Assembly: GCA_018873225.1 (NCBI GenBank)
Contig: JAEILZ010000004.1
Location: 4,216,001 to 4,280,000 of the forward strand
DNA from: [Phialemoniopsis] sp. UDSM-2020
Taxonomy: Eukaryota > Ascomycota > Sordariomycetes > Thyridiales > Thyridiaceae
Direction of reading: 5' to 3'
Length of the DNA: 64,000 bases
The notes below the pieces were generated by a model that searched no databases, was not told the origin of the DNA, and was given only the letters and a program-made list of their open reading frames with translations. Positions 33,122-46,563 of this stretch are shown here, in pieces. A program made the position numbers and the translations under genes. The stretch's first letter is position 1. Each line of letters starts with the position of its first letter.

Positions 33122-34382
33122 CGTGCTGAACTGGTGGCCGGTGCGATAAGATAATGAAGCTATTCAGCACATGTAGCTGCCAATCGGCGAGTCCAGGCAG
33201 TACAATTGGCAATAAAACAGCCTTGAGATTAATTTAACCTCTCAAATGGAAATTATGTAGCTTGACAAGCTCTGAGAGAGTTGGGATCGCAAGATCTTAA
33301 GGAGGAGAGCTTCGGTGTCAGGTCAATCTGCTGTGCGCGAAGCTGTGAGGGAAGCTTGTTGACAGTGACGTAATTATGCCAAAGCTCCAGAAGGCCCTCC
33401 AGGAAATCAAACAGGGGGTGCGATTGTTCATAGATCGACCCCACAACGGCAGCACATGCCGAGACGAAGGCAGGTCGTTTTCAATGATGCCCTATTCGAC
33501 CGATTACATTGCAATGAATCTCAGAGATGTCAACAAAGTCCCTAGATTTGGAGTTACTCTTTTCCATTGTGATAGTATGAATTTCTGTAGTCGCAGGCAT
33601 TGGTTCAACATGGCACTTCTTTAGCAGTGCTGTGCTGGCCGGCGCATTGTTTTAGTGCGTCATCATCACTGGTTTCACACCACCCTCTGAGGGGTGGGGT
33701 AATGCTCAAGCTGGAGACCTTGTTCCGCCCAGCGCAGCTCTTCTCGTTCTCCCCACTAAAATTTACACAACGGCGGCCAGTTCAGTGGATTGTATTGACG
33801 TCGTTTTAGTGGCCTCCAGTGCTGGTGTGGGCGTGTGCCAGCTGCCAAGGAAATGAACATTGTGGACGCGTGCTGCCTCGGGATCCCTTCCCCACCTTTT
33901 CACAGCCCACCACCAAAGAGCAGCAAGCACAGCTGTGCTCCTTCTCCCGACGACGTAGTAGCGTCATCCTTTCTGCTGGGCTGAACTGGGCTGGCAAATT
34001 CCCACCTGCCAGGAACACCAAACCTTGTCTGACAATCGCGATCTGCTGCCTGCTTGCAGCCCTTTTTTACGTGTCGATTTCACACATCTGTTGCTCCTCT
34101 GCTTCTGTTCATATGCATTAATTGCTGGTATCTTCACATTAATGACCGCATCAGGAGATTGAAGCAGCTAGACTCGACCACACGCAAACCCCGCCCGACG
34201 CCACCTACCGAGGACGTCTCCGACCATCTCTCCCCCCCCGGTCGCGATTGACGATATCCCCAGACATTTGCAGCATATCCTACACCACGAGCCGATCCTT
34301 TCTGAACCCATGTTCTCGGTTTCGAACCCTCCCTGAGTAGTCGTATACAGTCCCGGCCCGGGTACGGCACCACCTCGCCAAG
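33122..34382. promoter_or_regulatory. Divergent promoter of DUF3429 gene and VPS13
   Basis: About 1.26 kb between divergent housekeeping genes. The VPS13 side (34130-34380) is C- and T-rich, as expected for a 5' untranslated leader. No gene or repeat is recognised. Confidence 0.5.
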
Positions 34383-37300
34383 ATGTTGGAAGGCCTGGTC
34401 GCCGGTTTGCTGAACCGGTTTTTGGGCATGTACGTCAAGAACTTTGACCCTACACAGCTCAAGGTTGGTATCTGGTCCGGCGATGTCAAGCTCAACAACC
34501 TCGAGCTCCGTAAGGAGGCGCTCGATCAACTGAAGCTGCCTATCAACGTCGTTGAGGGTCATCTCGGCCAGCTCACCATCATAATCCCCTGGTCCAACCT
34601 GCGCGGCGCACCCGTCAAGATCTTCATCGAAGATGTATTCCTGCTCGCCTCACCCAAGGAAGAGGCGGAATACGACGAGGAGGAGGAAGAGCGGCGAAGA
34701 CAGCGCATAAAAATGGAGAAGCTCGACTCGGCCGAGCTGCTCAAGGAGAGATCACAAGAGGGTCTCAGCCAGGAAGAGCAAAAGAAGAGCCAGAGCTTCA
34801 CTCAGAGTCTTGTGACAAAGATCGTAGACAATCTACAGGTCACCGTCAAGAACATCCACATCCGCTACGAAGACTCTATCTCGGCTCCCGGTCACCCATT
34901 CGCCCTCGGCGTTACTCTCGAGGAGTTCAGTGCCATCAGTACCGACGGCCAGTGGAAGCCCGCGTACATCCAAGACTCGACCAAGACGACACACAAGCTC
35001 GCAACGTTGGGTGCCTTGGCAGTCTACTGGGATACTGATGCGGACCTGCTTGGGTCCGGTCGCGAGGCCGAGCCGGATGCAAACGATAAGATGTCCCATG
35101 ACGACATGATAAAGAACTTCAAGTCGATGATTGTCAAGACCGACGACGTCGAGAACACGAGCCACCAGTTCATTCTCAAGCCCGTGAGCGGCCAGGCCAA
35201 GATTGAGCTCGATAAGTCCGGCGATATCAAAGTGCCTCGCGCCAAAGCGGCGCTTCTCTTCGATGAGATCGGTGTGGTCTTGGATGATGATCAGTATCGT
35301 GATAGTTTGATGATGGCAGATCTTTTCCACTACTTCATCAGACACCAGGAATACAAGAAGTACCAGCCCAAGGACGCGACACCCAAGGAGGATCCCAGGG
35401 CGTGGCTCAAATTTGCTGGTGACGCTGTTCTCAGTAAGATTCATGAGAGGAACCGTCGTTGGACCTGGGACTTTTTCCGACAGCGGCGCGATGACCGGAG
35501 GCGCTACATCGAGCTATTCAAGAAGAAGAAGCAGAACAAGCCCCTCAGCGCCTCCGAAAACGACGATTTGAACAAGCTCGAATGGGAACTCGACTACGAG
35601 GACCTTCGCTTCTGGCGGTCTCTGGCCCGCAACCAGCTCAAAAAAGAAAACGCCGAGGCTCTGAAGAACGCGCCTCCCAAGCAGGAACAGCAAGGATGGC
35701 TTGCTTGGGCATGGGGCTCAAAGCCTGCGGAGACCCCCGCCGACTCTTCGGAGAACACACAGATGACGGAAGAGCAGCGCAAAGAACTGTACGATGCCAT
35801 CGACTGGGATGAGAAGACGGCTCTCGCCGAGGAGGTCGATGTGCCCAGAGAAACCATCAAGTTGCAAGTGGAAGCCTCCCTTAGCACAGGAAGCTTCACT
35901 CTGAAACAAAGCCCCAACGGCCAGGTCAAGGATCTTCTCAGTCTTCACTTCGATGTCTTCAAGGCAAAGGCGCTTAAGCGGCCTGATTCTATGCTTCTGG
36001 ATCTTAGCCTGGGTGGGCTACGGGTCAATGATGGCACAACCCCCGACAGCGTCTTTACCGAAATTGTCAGAGTTAAGGACGCTCCTGAGAACAATAACAA
36101 GCAGAAGCGTCTGTCTATCGTCGAGCTCGAGAAGAACAAAGAGGAAGCTTTCTTCCAGTTGCAGGTGGAGCAAAACCCCTTGGACGGCCAAGGTGACATT
36201 GCCATTACAACAAAGCTCAAGCCTCTCGAGATTGTCTGGAATCCCAACTTTGTCATTGGCATCGTCGACTTTTTCCGGCCTCCCGAGCGCCACATGGAGT
36301 CCATCACGGCGCTCATGGAGACTGCCGGTGCCACCGTGGAAGGCCTTCGAGAACAGACCCGAGCTGGTTTGGAGTTCGCCCTCGAGGAACACAAGACCAT
36401 CAACGCAAAGCTTGACCTGCAAGCTCCCCTCATTATCATTCCTCAAAGTATCAAGACCAAGACATCAACATGCCTTATTCTTGACGCCGGTCACATCAGT
36501 GTCAACAGCGAACTCGTTGACAAGAACACCATGAAAGAGGTACAGTCGAAACAGAGCCAGACGTACTCGGAGAAGGACATGCATCGCCTGGAATCGCTCA
36601 TGTACGACCGCTTCATCGTCAAGTTGACCTCCACCCAGCTGTTGATTGGTCCCTCGATTAAGGAGACTAAGGCTCAGCTTGTCGAGAAGGACGAATCCTT
36701 ACAATTTCACATCGTCGAGAAGATCAATGTTGACTTTGTTGTCGAGATCTCCATTCTTCCCAAAGCACCCAATCTCACCAGGATGAAGGTTTCCGGCCAC
36801 ATGCCTGTCCTCCATGCTACAATGTCTGATACGAAATACAAGACGTTGATGAGGATCATTGATGTGGCCATTCCCAAGCTCGGGGACAGCCAGCAGACGC
36901 AGCAGGAGGAGACGACTCAGCCTAAACGGCCGCGACTGTTGAGCAGCGCATCTGGACGATCGAATAAGAAGCATACGCGCAACAAGTCATCTCAATTCCT
37001 CCCATTCACGACGCAGCAGACGGCTATTATTCTCGATGACGACCTTGACGACGACAATGACGAATACGAGGATGCAAAATCCGGCACCGTGAACGAACAG
37101 CTCAAGATGCAACAAAAGAGCTTCCAGTTCAAGTTTGCTGTTGACGAACTGCGCGGATCTCTGTACCGGAGCGATCCCGACAGGAAGCGACCAGATTCTC
37201 TCCTGGTGGAACTCGTTGCGCAGAACTTCGACCTCGAGTTCTACCTTCGTCCATACGACATGGTGGCTGAGGTCTCACTCGGGTCTGTCACAGTCGATGA

Positions 37301-40300
37301 CTTCGTCTCCAACCCCTCGGCTGAATTCAAGTCAATTGTATCGACAGGCGACTTGGAAGATGAGCAGCAACAGCGCGAACTCGTGCATGTCAAGTTTGTG
37401 AGGGTGAAGAAGGAGTCTCCAGAATTCATGCCCGTTTATGAAGGCGTCGAGACCAACATCCAGGTCGCTATCTCCACCATCAACCTCATTGTTACGCGGA
37501 AGACGCTGTTGACATTGCTTGACTTCATTCTCATTACATTTACTGGGGGCAATGACAACAACCCGCCGCCAAAGCAGGTCACCAGTGACGATTCAGAAGT
37601 ACAGGTCGTTGAGCCTCAACCACCTCCGCAGGGAGAAGGTGGAGCCATCAGAGTCAAGGTTGATCTTAAGAGTATTCGGCTAATCCTGAATAATGACGGA
37701 ATTCGCCTCGCAACACTCTCTTTCAACCACGCGGACGTCGGGGTCTTCATCCTTGGCAAGACGATGCGTGTTGCCACCAAACTCGGCGATCTCAATCTAG
37801 TAGACGACGTCAATCTTGGTGTCTCCGAAGACTCGTCACTCCGCCAGCTCATTACCATTCAAGGCGATGATCTCGCAGATTTCCGCTACGAGACCTTTGA
37901 CGCTAGCAATTCAAAGACGTACCCCGGATACGACTCGTCTATTTACCTCCGCGCAGGGTCAATCAAGGTCAACTTTGTAGAAGAGCCCTTCCGGAAGATT
38001 GTTGAATTCCTCGTCAAGTTTGGAAAGATGCAGGCCATCTACAACGCAGCTCGGCAGGCAGCAGCCAATCAGGCAAACCAGATCCAACAGAGCAACAGCC
38101 GCTTCAAGTTTGACGTTATCGTCAACACGCCAATCGTCGTCTTCCCGCGCGTTGTCGTCCCTGGCAGACCGAAGCGCGATCTCCTTACGGCGTATCTCGG
38201 TGAGATCTACGCACAAAACAAGTTTGCGCCGTTGGATGACTCCGAGAATGCCGCCATCGCCATGAAGCTGTCTGCTGGAATCAGGAACATCAAGTTGACC
38301 TCGCAGTTCCACTACACAGATGAGCAATCTGAACAACTAGACCTCATTGAGAATGTTGACCTCGGGTTCAACATCACATATGCTGAGCATATGGAAGGGG
38401 CCAAGCGTCCAGATACAGAAATCGAGGGGCACATGACAGACTTCAACCTACGTATCACTCCCTACCAGCTCAGATTCCTCTTGGAGATCTCGAGGTCTGT
38501 GCCAGCAGCCTTTGCTAGCGACTCAGAACAGAGTGCGGATGAGGCCGAACAGGATGTGGACCAACAAACCCTTGAGCGAGCCAGGACCGGCTCATGGGAC
38601 ACACAGAACACGTCTGAAGATCAGGCCATAGATCTCGGCCCGGAACTTGGCGCACACTCTAGTACTTGGACGAAGCTCGATCTTGTTTTTAACGTGAGCA
38701 CGATCGGTTTGGAGCTCATCAACGCGCACGAGGACAAGCCTGTTGGTGACTTGAAGAGCGCAAGCCTCTCGCGCTTCTCCCTGGACGACAGCAGACTCAA
38801 GACAAGAATGCAGGCGAACGGTTCTCTCGAAGCCGAATTCGTCATTCGTTCCTTCACTATCTACGACAGCCGGCCGCGCGATGCCAACAAGTTCAGGAGA
38901 ATAATGGTTTCCAATAAGGAGGTACAGCAGTTCATGGCTAGCGTGTCCATGTCAGGCGGCAAGGAGCGCAATCTCATCGCCATGGTGGCGATCGACAGTC
39001 CGCGAGTGATCTTTGCTCTGGACTACCTGTTCGCCATCCAGCACTTTGTGTCGACTGGCTTGCAGGTTGACGAGGTCGCAGCGCCAGAAGAGCTAAGCCC
39101 CACTGAGACGCCCGACGAGTCCGATGCAGACTCGATGCAAGTGACGTACTCAAGCAGACGAAAATCACAACAGGGTCAGCCAGGTGACGAGAACCGCAGC
39201 ACTAGCGAGACCAAGGAGAAGGACGAGAACAAGATGAACATCGCGTTTAGGGTTAACGTTGTCGACGCTCAAGTCATTCTCATCGCGAACCCGCTCAGTT
39301 CAAGCTCAGAGGCGATCGTGCTGGGCACCAAGCAGGTGCTCCTGTCACAACAGCATGCTCTGACCTTCCAAGTCTCGGAGATCGGCATGTTCCTCTGTCG
39401 TATGGATCGTTTTGACGACACCCGACTCAGGATCATCGATGATTTCTCGATCCAGATGTCCATGGACAGCTCCAAACCTTCACAGACAAGCATTCATGTC
39501 GACATTGAGCCTCTTATCCTTCGCCTGTCCTTGCGCGATATTCTCCTGGTTCTCCAAATCGTCAGCAAGGCATCCGAACTGTCTGATAACGAACAGCAGT
39601 CACAGAAGCCCAGCGCTGCCGATGAGAAGGCCAAAGAGCTCAGACAGGCGGGACTGAAGCAGCGCACCGCGAGCGGAAAGGGTCCCTCCACTATGGCTGC
39701 AGGGAAATCCAAAGCCGCGGGCACTATTAGTGCCCGGTCGCAGTCGCACCAAAAGTCAGTGACTGCCCACGATATCACCAAGCCTCCTCCTCGACACGAG
39801 GATCTCACCGCGACCATTGATGGCATTCGTGTTGTGTTGATAGGTGATCTTCACGAATTGCCCATCTTTGATTTGAGCATTAAGCATTTCACCGCGACGG
39901 CCGAGGACTGGTCGAGCAATCTGAAGGCCGAGACGGCGATCGAGATGTACACCAACGTGTACAACTTTGCCAAATCGGCATGGGAGCCGCTCATTGAGCC
40001 TTGGCAGGTTGGACTCGGTGTCGCCAGAGAGCAGGGCACCGGTCTCCTGTCTGTCGATGTGACTTCCAAGAAGGTCTTTGATGTCACAATTACGACCAAC
40101 ACCATTGCTTTGGGGTCCAAGTCATTCGCCTTCCTGACGCAGGATGAGGATGTGCTAGGGAAACCGCGTGGTGTCGAGGCCCCATACCGCATTCGCAATC
40201 ACACCGGATTTGACGTTGTAGTCCAGTCACGCAACCCTACCTCAGAAGAAGAAATCACGCTGCGTCTCGAGGAGGGCCAGGAGGCGCCATGGTCCTTTGA

Positions 40301-43300
40301 GCACTGGGAGAAGATGCGTGAAAATCTTCTAGCAGAGTCGCACGGTGCGAATGTCTCGGTTCAGATCGAGGGCTCTGGCTTTGACACCGTCAAGAACATC
40401 CGCCTGAACCGTGAGGGCGAGTTCATCTTTGGGTTGAAGCCCAAGGCAGACCAGGTACTGCACCGTCTGCTTGTTGATGTGAAGCTCGGCAGCGATAACG
40501 TCAAATATGTCACGCTTCGCAGCCCGCTCTTGGTGGAAAACCAGACACAAATTCCCATCGAGCTCGGTGTCTTCGACTCGGAGGAAGGCCATCTGCTCAA
40601 GATTGAGAAGATTCCGCCCGGTGAAAGCCGCCCCGCGCCTGTTGGAGCAGTTTACCTCAAGAGCTTGCTGGTCAGGCCTGATTCCGGCTTCGGCTATGCG
40701 TGGTCTAACGATGCGCTGTGGTGGAGAGATCTGCTCAAGCGCCCTACACGAACGATGGTGTGTAAGGGAGAGCACGGCGAGCCATTCTACTTCCAGATGA
40801 ATGCTGTGTATGATCGCGGCAATCCATTGACCCGGTTAGTAATCTTCAAGATGTTAGCCAAATCGCAGAATACTGATGAGAAGCAGGAACTACCCATACA
40901 TGAAGCTCAAGCTGTCTGCACCCGTCGTCCTCGAGAACTTGCTACCGTACGACTTCAAGTATCGCATTTATGATAGGAATACTAAGAAGGACTGGACCAA
41001 CTTCCTCCGCAAGGGCGGCGTTAGTCCGGTCCACGTCACGGAGCTGTCTCACCTTCTCCTCCTGAGCGTTGATATGCAAGACACGGTTTTTAAGTCGAGC
41101 GAGTTTGCTATCATCAACTCGGGACATTCAGGCCATGCCGACGACTTCAAGCGGGAGCATTCCTTGGTTTGCCGCGACGACAGCGGGCGCAATCTGCACC
41201 TCAAGCTTCACTATCATAAGGTGCCAGAGAGTGGCGGGGCATTCAAGGTTACTGTTTACAGCCCCTACGTTATCCTCAACAAGACCGGCCTGGATCTTGA
41301 CGTGCGTTCCAAGAGCTTCATGCAGCCGGCCAAGGCTGCGGCAGGCCAGTCCCTCACCAACCCGTCCGAAGGCGAGCAGCCCAAGGCGCTTCCGCTCATG
41401 TTTTCGTTCGGAAACGATGACCAACGCAACCGTGTGTCGCTGAAGGTCGGTGACTCCGAATGGAGTAAACCTCAGAGTTTCGACGCCATCGGCAGCAATG
41501 CAGAGGTTGTCCTGCAGTCGACCTCGCGCAACAACACGGAAATCCATATTGGTATCACGGTCGAGCCGGGAGAGGGCAAGTACAAGATGACCAAGGTGGT
41601 CTCCCTTACCCCGCGCTTTATCCTGCAGAACAAGCTCGGCGAAGAGATTCAGATACGTGAGCCCAGCTCATCGAACGTGATGACGCTGAAGTCGGGTGCA
41701 CTCCAACCACTACACTTCTTGCAGCGCAGTCCGGTCAAACAGCTCAGCCTGTGCTTCCCTGGAGTTAACAACCAATGGACATCGCCTTTCAGCATCTCGG
41801 ACACGGGCACAACACACATCAAGATTGCCAAGGCTGGACAGCGGCAGAGGCTGATTCGGGCCGAAATTCTGATGGAGGATGCAACGATCTTCCTGCATCT
41901 CAGCCTGGAAACCAAGAACTGGCCGTTCTCAATGCGCAACGAGAGTGACACCGAGTTTACCTTCTACCAAGCCAACCCTAACATCGACGAGGAGGGTGTC
42001 GAGGACCGTTCCGGATGGAGACCTATTAGGTACCGCCTTCCGCCACGGAGTATCATGCCGTACGCGTGGGACTTCCCGGCTGCCAAACACCGCGAAGTGG
42101 TCATTAGCGCCTATGGCAAAGAGCGACACGTGAAGCTCGCAGAGATTGGCAACTTGATTCCGATGAAGTTCCCCAGCTCTAACAGCGGACAGTCCAAGGT
42201 CATCGACATCAACGTTGCCGCAGACGGGCCGACGCAGACTCTGATTCTGTCTAACTTCCGCCAATCCAAGAGTCTGTACCGGCAAAAGACGCATGCTGGA
42301 TCTACTTCATCCAACGTCGGCGCCTTCGAGGCCAAGGATCAGGACACCGGTGTTACCTTCCGCGCGCAGCTCAGGCTCGCGGGCATTGGTGTTTCGCTCA
42401 TCAATTCCCAGCTGAGAGAGCTGGCGTACGTCACGCTCAGGGATGTGACCCTTAGATACAGCGAGTCGCCTTTGTACCAGACTGTCAGCCTCGGTGTCAA
42501 GTGGGTGCAGATCGACAATCAGCTCTACGGCGGCATCTTCCCTATGGTCTTGTACCCCAGCGTCGTGCCTAAGAGGGCCCAGGAGATAGAGGCGCATCCC
42601 TCGCTGCACGCCATGGTCACGCGCGTCAAGGATGACTCGTACGGAGTTGTCTACATCAAGTACGCCACGTTGCTTATCCAGCAGATGACGGTCGATCTCG
42701 ACGAGGACTTCGTGTATGCCGTCATGGACTTCTCCAAGATCCCCGGAACGACCGACGCCTCGGAGCAGGAGGGCAAGCTATGTGACGAGAGTCTAGATAT
42801 CCCCGAGCCGAAGCAGTCGCAAGCCGGGCAGGATATCTACTTTGAGCTACTCAACATCCAGCCGATGCAGCTCGATCTGTCGTTCATGAGAACGGAACGT
42901 GTCAATGCCGAGGACAAGAGCTCGTCGCGCAACCCGCTGATGTTCTTCTTCAATGTGCTGACGATGGCCATTGGCAATGTCAACGATGCACCGGTCCGCC
43001 TGAACGCTTGCATGCTGGAGAATGCACGTGTCACTGTGCCATACCTGATCAATACCATGTCGAGTCATTACAGCCAGGAGGTGCTCTATCAGATCCACAA
43101 GATCCTGGGATCTGCCGACTTCTTGGGCAATCCTGTCGGTCTCTTCAACAACATCAGCTCTGGCCTGACCGACGTCTTCTACGAGCCATATCAGGGTCTT
43201 ATTATGTCCGATAAGCCAGAAGAGTTGGGTATCGGGCTCGCGCGTGGTGCCGCTTCGTTTGCGAAGAAGACGGTGTATGGGTTCTCGGACTCGTTCTCCA

Positions 43301-44049
43301 AGTTTACGGGCTCTCTATCCAAGGGCCTCGCTGCGGCGACGCTGGACAAGCAGTTCCAGGACCGCAGACGCATTACGAGAGCGCGCAACCGTCCCAAGCA
43401 CGCGCTGTACGGTGTGACAGCAGGCGCTAACTCCCTCTTCACGTCTGTCGCGTCCGGCGTCGGCGGTCTAGCCAGGAAACCACTGGAGGGCGCCGAGCAG
43501 GAGGGCGCGCTGGGCTTCTTCAAGGGCGTGGGCAAGGGCGTGCTGGGCTTCGCGACCAAGCCGGCCATCGGCGTGCTCGACATGGCGAGCAACGTGTCGG
43601 AGGGCATCCGCAACACGACGACCGTCTTTGACGGGTCGGAGCTCGACCGCGTGCGCATCGCGCGCTTCGTGCCCGCCGACAGCATCGTGCGCCCCTACAA
43701 CCAGCGTGAGGCGCTGGGCCAGTTCTGGCTCAAGCAGGTCGACAACGGCAAGTACTTTGACGAGCAGTACATTGCGCACCTGGAGCTGCCGCGCGAGGAC
43801 ATGGTGGTCATGGTGACGTACGCGCGCATCCTGCTGATCCGCAGCCGGAGGCTCACGGCCGAGTGGGACGTGCCCCTCAAGGACGTGCAGACCATCGCCA
43901 AGGAGAGGACGGGTCTGAGTCTGACGCTGCGGGGCAATGCGAATGGCCCCTTCATCCCCGTCGGGGAGGAGAGCAGTCGGGCTTTCCTCTATAAGATGGT
44001 GGCTGTTGCTGTCGAGGAGTTTAATCGGAGGTTTAAGGGGCTGGAGTAA
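34383..44049 (+). CDS. vps13: Vacuolar protein sorting-associated protein 13 (lipid transfer)
   Basis: Exons 34383-40834 and 40887-44049 flank one 52-base intron (donor GTTAGT, acceptor GCAG) and give 3204 residues, the expected length. The N-terminus MLEGLVAGLLNRFLGMYVKNF is the chorein domain, and the following thousands of residues form the repeated beta groove that carries phospholipids between membranes. The adaptor-binding (VAB/SHR-BD) region lies around residues 1950-2650 (RIRNHTGFDV, PLLVENQTQIPIELG, PYVILNKTGLDLDV). The C-terminus has the ATG2-like helices (GFFKGVGKGVLGFATKPAIG) and a PH-like end. Vps13 bridges the ER with mitochondria, vacuole, endosomes and the prospore membrane. 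No breaks are seen, and this is a core rather than accessory gene. Confidence 0.97.
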
Positions 44050-44405
44050 AGGGAATGGATGGATGGGGGAGATTGTGTGTGAGCGTGCATTAACATGGGA
44101 GCACGGGGGAGAGCATGGACAAGGAAGGATGGTACATGGATTGGGAGGCGGCTTGGGCCTTTTTGAAAGCATACAGATTCTTGCCTTTGCGTTTCTCCTA
44201 GAGTTTATGAACATTGGCAACAGATTATATAAATCACACGCGATAAACATTCGTGCCCCTGATTGGCTTTCTCGGTGCTTGTGTCCGGTGTCATTCTTAT
44301 GAAGTGGGCTGACCTGTCGCCCTGCGACAGCTATGTATCCCCGGAGTATCCTTGATCTCCCTCTGATATATCGTACTGCCTAGCACCTCCTAACTCCCAG
44401 CTCTC
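44050..44405. other. Intergenic, convergent 3' ends
   Basis: About 355 bases between convergent genes. Nothing is recognised. Confidence 0.5.
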
Positions 44406-45020
44406 TCACTCGCAATACATCGTCTCGCCACGTCGCTCAGCCGCCGCCTTGCCCTTGCCCTTGGGCACGCACAGCACCGCCCCGACGCCGAGCCTGTCGC
44501 AGTCGACGCCCGGGTTCAGCCCCGTCAGCTCCTGCACGCTCAGGCCCCGCGTCTCGGCGATGGCCCAGCAGGTATCCCCCTTGCGCACCTCGTACGCCGT
44601 CTGGCCCTCGCCGCACATGGGTTGCCGGGAACCGCCGCCGAAGCCGACGCCCATGAAGTAGAAGACGGCGAGGAGGAACAGCCCAATGAGCAGGAAGAAG
44701 TTGAGCAGGGGCATGTTCTCCTGCCGCCAGGAGCGCTTGGGCTGACTGCTTTCGTAGCCCGAGCCCGCCGCTGTGTAGGGGTTGTGGGTATCGGAGTATG
44801 GGGGCGGTGCGAGGTCGTCGGAGGACTGGTTGCTGGTGGCGGTTGAGGGGCCGGAGACGCGGTGCATCTGGCCGTAGCGGACGCCGGGCGCGGACTCCCA
44901 GAGTGAGCCGTCGGACTCGTCGCGGTAGGTGTAGACCTGCGTGTCGGCGTCGTAGCCCACGCGCGTCATGCCCTCGGGCAGGCGCTCCTCGTCTGTGTCG
45001 TAGTGGGAGAAGCGGCCCAT
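44406..45020 (-). CDS. Single-pass membrane protein with one LysM domain
   Basis: A single exon encodes 204 residues starting MGRFSHYDTDEERLPEGM. The first 100 residues are hydrophilic and look cytosolic, including GYDADTQVYTYRD and DLAPPPYSDT, the latter a PPxY-type site. One strong membrane segment lies near residues 106-127 (FFLLIGLFLLAVFYFMGVGF). The C-terminal part is a LysM domain (AYEVRKGDTCWAIAETRGLSVQELTGLNPGVDCDRLGVGAVLCVP) with paired cysteines. LysM binds chitin or other N-acetylglucosamine polymers, so the domain would face the wall or a compartment lumen. The arrangement (cytosolic region, helix, LysM) suggests a type II anchored wall-contact protein, not a secreted effector. 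No signal peptide is present. Confidence 0.85.
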   Translation of the reverse strand: MGRFSHYDTDEERLPEGMTRVGYDADTQVYTYRDESDGSLWESAPGVRYGQMHRVSGPSTATSNQSSDDLAPPPYSDTHNPYTAAGSGYESSQPKRSWRQENMPLLNFFLLIGLFLLAVFYFMGVGFGGGSRQPMCGEGQTAYEVRKGDTCWAIAETRGLSVQELTGLNPGVDCDRLGVGAVLCVPKGKGKAAAERRGETMYCE

Positions 45021-46563
45021 CTTTGCGGCGGTTGGGAGTTAGGCGTATGGTTGGAGTTTAGGTAGGTTCGGTATGTTGGACTTGTGATGGAGGTTGGGCG
45101 ATAGGTAAGATGGGTTTGTTGGAGGTCCGTTGTTCCTTTGAAGGTGAATGTTTTGGGTTTCTCTTTTGCTTTCTTGTCTGTGAGCATGAGCGAGCGAGTG
45201 TGGCTGTGGCATGACATCTACTGGTCAAGAGGCCGCCTGAAACGCTTCAAAAGGTGGGGAAGCTGGTGGTGTGAGTACGTCACGGCTTAGGTAAGACGAG
45301 GAAAGGTCACGTTATTGTTAGATTGAACAAATTACCAGCCCAGGATGCCTGATAGAAGCGATTCGATATGGTCTTTTGGAAGTTTGTAATGCCACTAGTA
45401 TTGTACAGCTTCAAAACAATTTCGATTGCGAGGCTACAGCCTCGACCGGGTGGTAGTGGAAGAGGTGCGACGAGAGAAACAGAACTCGCTCCCGTCGCCG
45501 TCAAACGTTAGCGTTGGCCGGGGGCGGGGACCGCTAGAGCAGCACCCGGAGCGGGAGGTCCAGCGGCGCTGCAGCGCCAGTTGTGGGGTGTATGGTGCGC
45601 TAAATCAATTCGAGGTTGCTCCACCTAGGGCATCATCGATTCTGAGGTAAGTCCAGGCCTGGAGCATGACGCGAAAGATGAAAGTCAACCCTCGATAATC
45701 ACAAGTCCTGCACCAGGCCCGGGCATCGGATATCTATTCATCTTGGCTACGATGGTCAGATCTGATCCAGCTCCGCTAGGTCGGAGCCAAGCAGCACCGC
45801 GTCAGCCTACCTTGACCATTCGGGGCCTCTGCCTCCATGTCAAACATCGCGGTACTGAGAGCCGGGCCCCTTGGCCTTGTGCTTGGGCTCCGATGCCAAT
45901 GCTCGAGAGTAGCATTGATCGGATGGCAGGCCCGTGAGTGTAGCTAGACCAGGGCATCGTGGTCCCGCCCACACGGTCTTGGTATTGACGTTGCTGGGCA
46001 CCCGTTTGCCCGCCTTCCACATCTACACCATTATTTCGATCATGACTAAAGTAGAGTTGCTTTTGGAGATCTTCTAGGCCACGCTACGTCTAACGCCAGC
46101 CGTGCATCTCTCTGTATTACTACGTTGTTCTTGACGTGCCTGCATTCTTTGGCAACCGACCATGACAGGCCTTTTTCGTGGGGTGGCAGAGTCGTATTGT
46201 CGGTTCGCGAACATGTCACTCGGAGGTGCTGCCTCCGCGCCTCCCACGCCCACATGTCGGCGCTCTCCCGTCGCCCAGATCCAGCGCAATCTATTCAAAC
46301 CTGGAAACAGGTGCTGGGCTTCCTAAAGTGGAAACCACCAAGAATTTCGTTATTGGAGGAGAAACCGGGGCGTGACTGTTCATGATGGCCTCCCTCGCCG
46401 CGGAACGACCGGGCACTTGGCGCCCTCGTGAACAGCAGAAAAGGGGGTCTGTGGCATCGCATATATCTAGGAGCCGCATTCCCATCTACCAGGCACAGCA
46501 TCCTTCTTGACAAGCATTCCCTTCAAGCCTGTTCATCCCCATCTCCTCCCGTGATCCGGCACC
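45021..46563. promoter_or_regulatory. Divergent intergenic region upstream of the AA9 gene
   Basis: About 1.5 kb with no recognised gene. On the AA9 side are two CreA-type SYGGRG words, GTGGGG at 46178-46183 and CCGGGG at 46365-46370, and a TATA-like CATATATC near 46462, about 100 bases before the ATG. Single SYGGRG matches are common by chance. Confidence 0.4.
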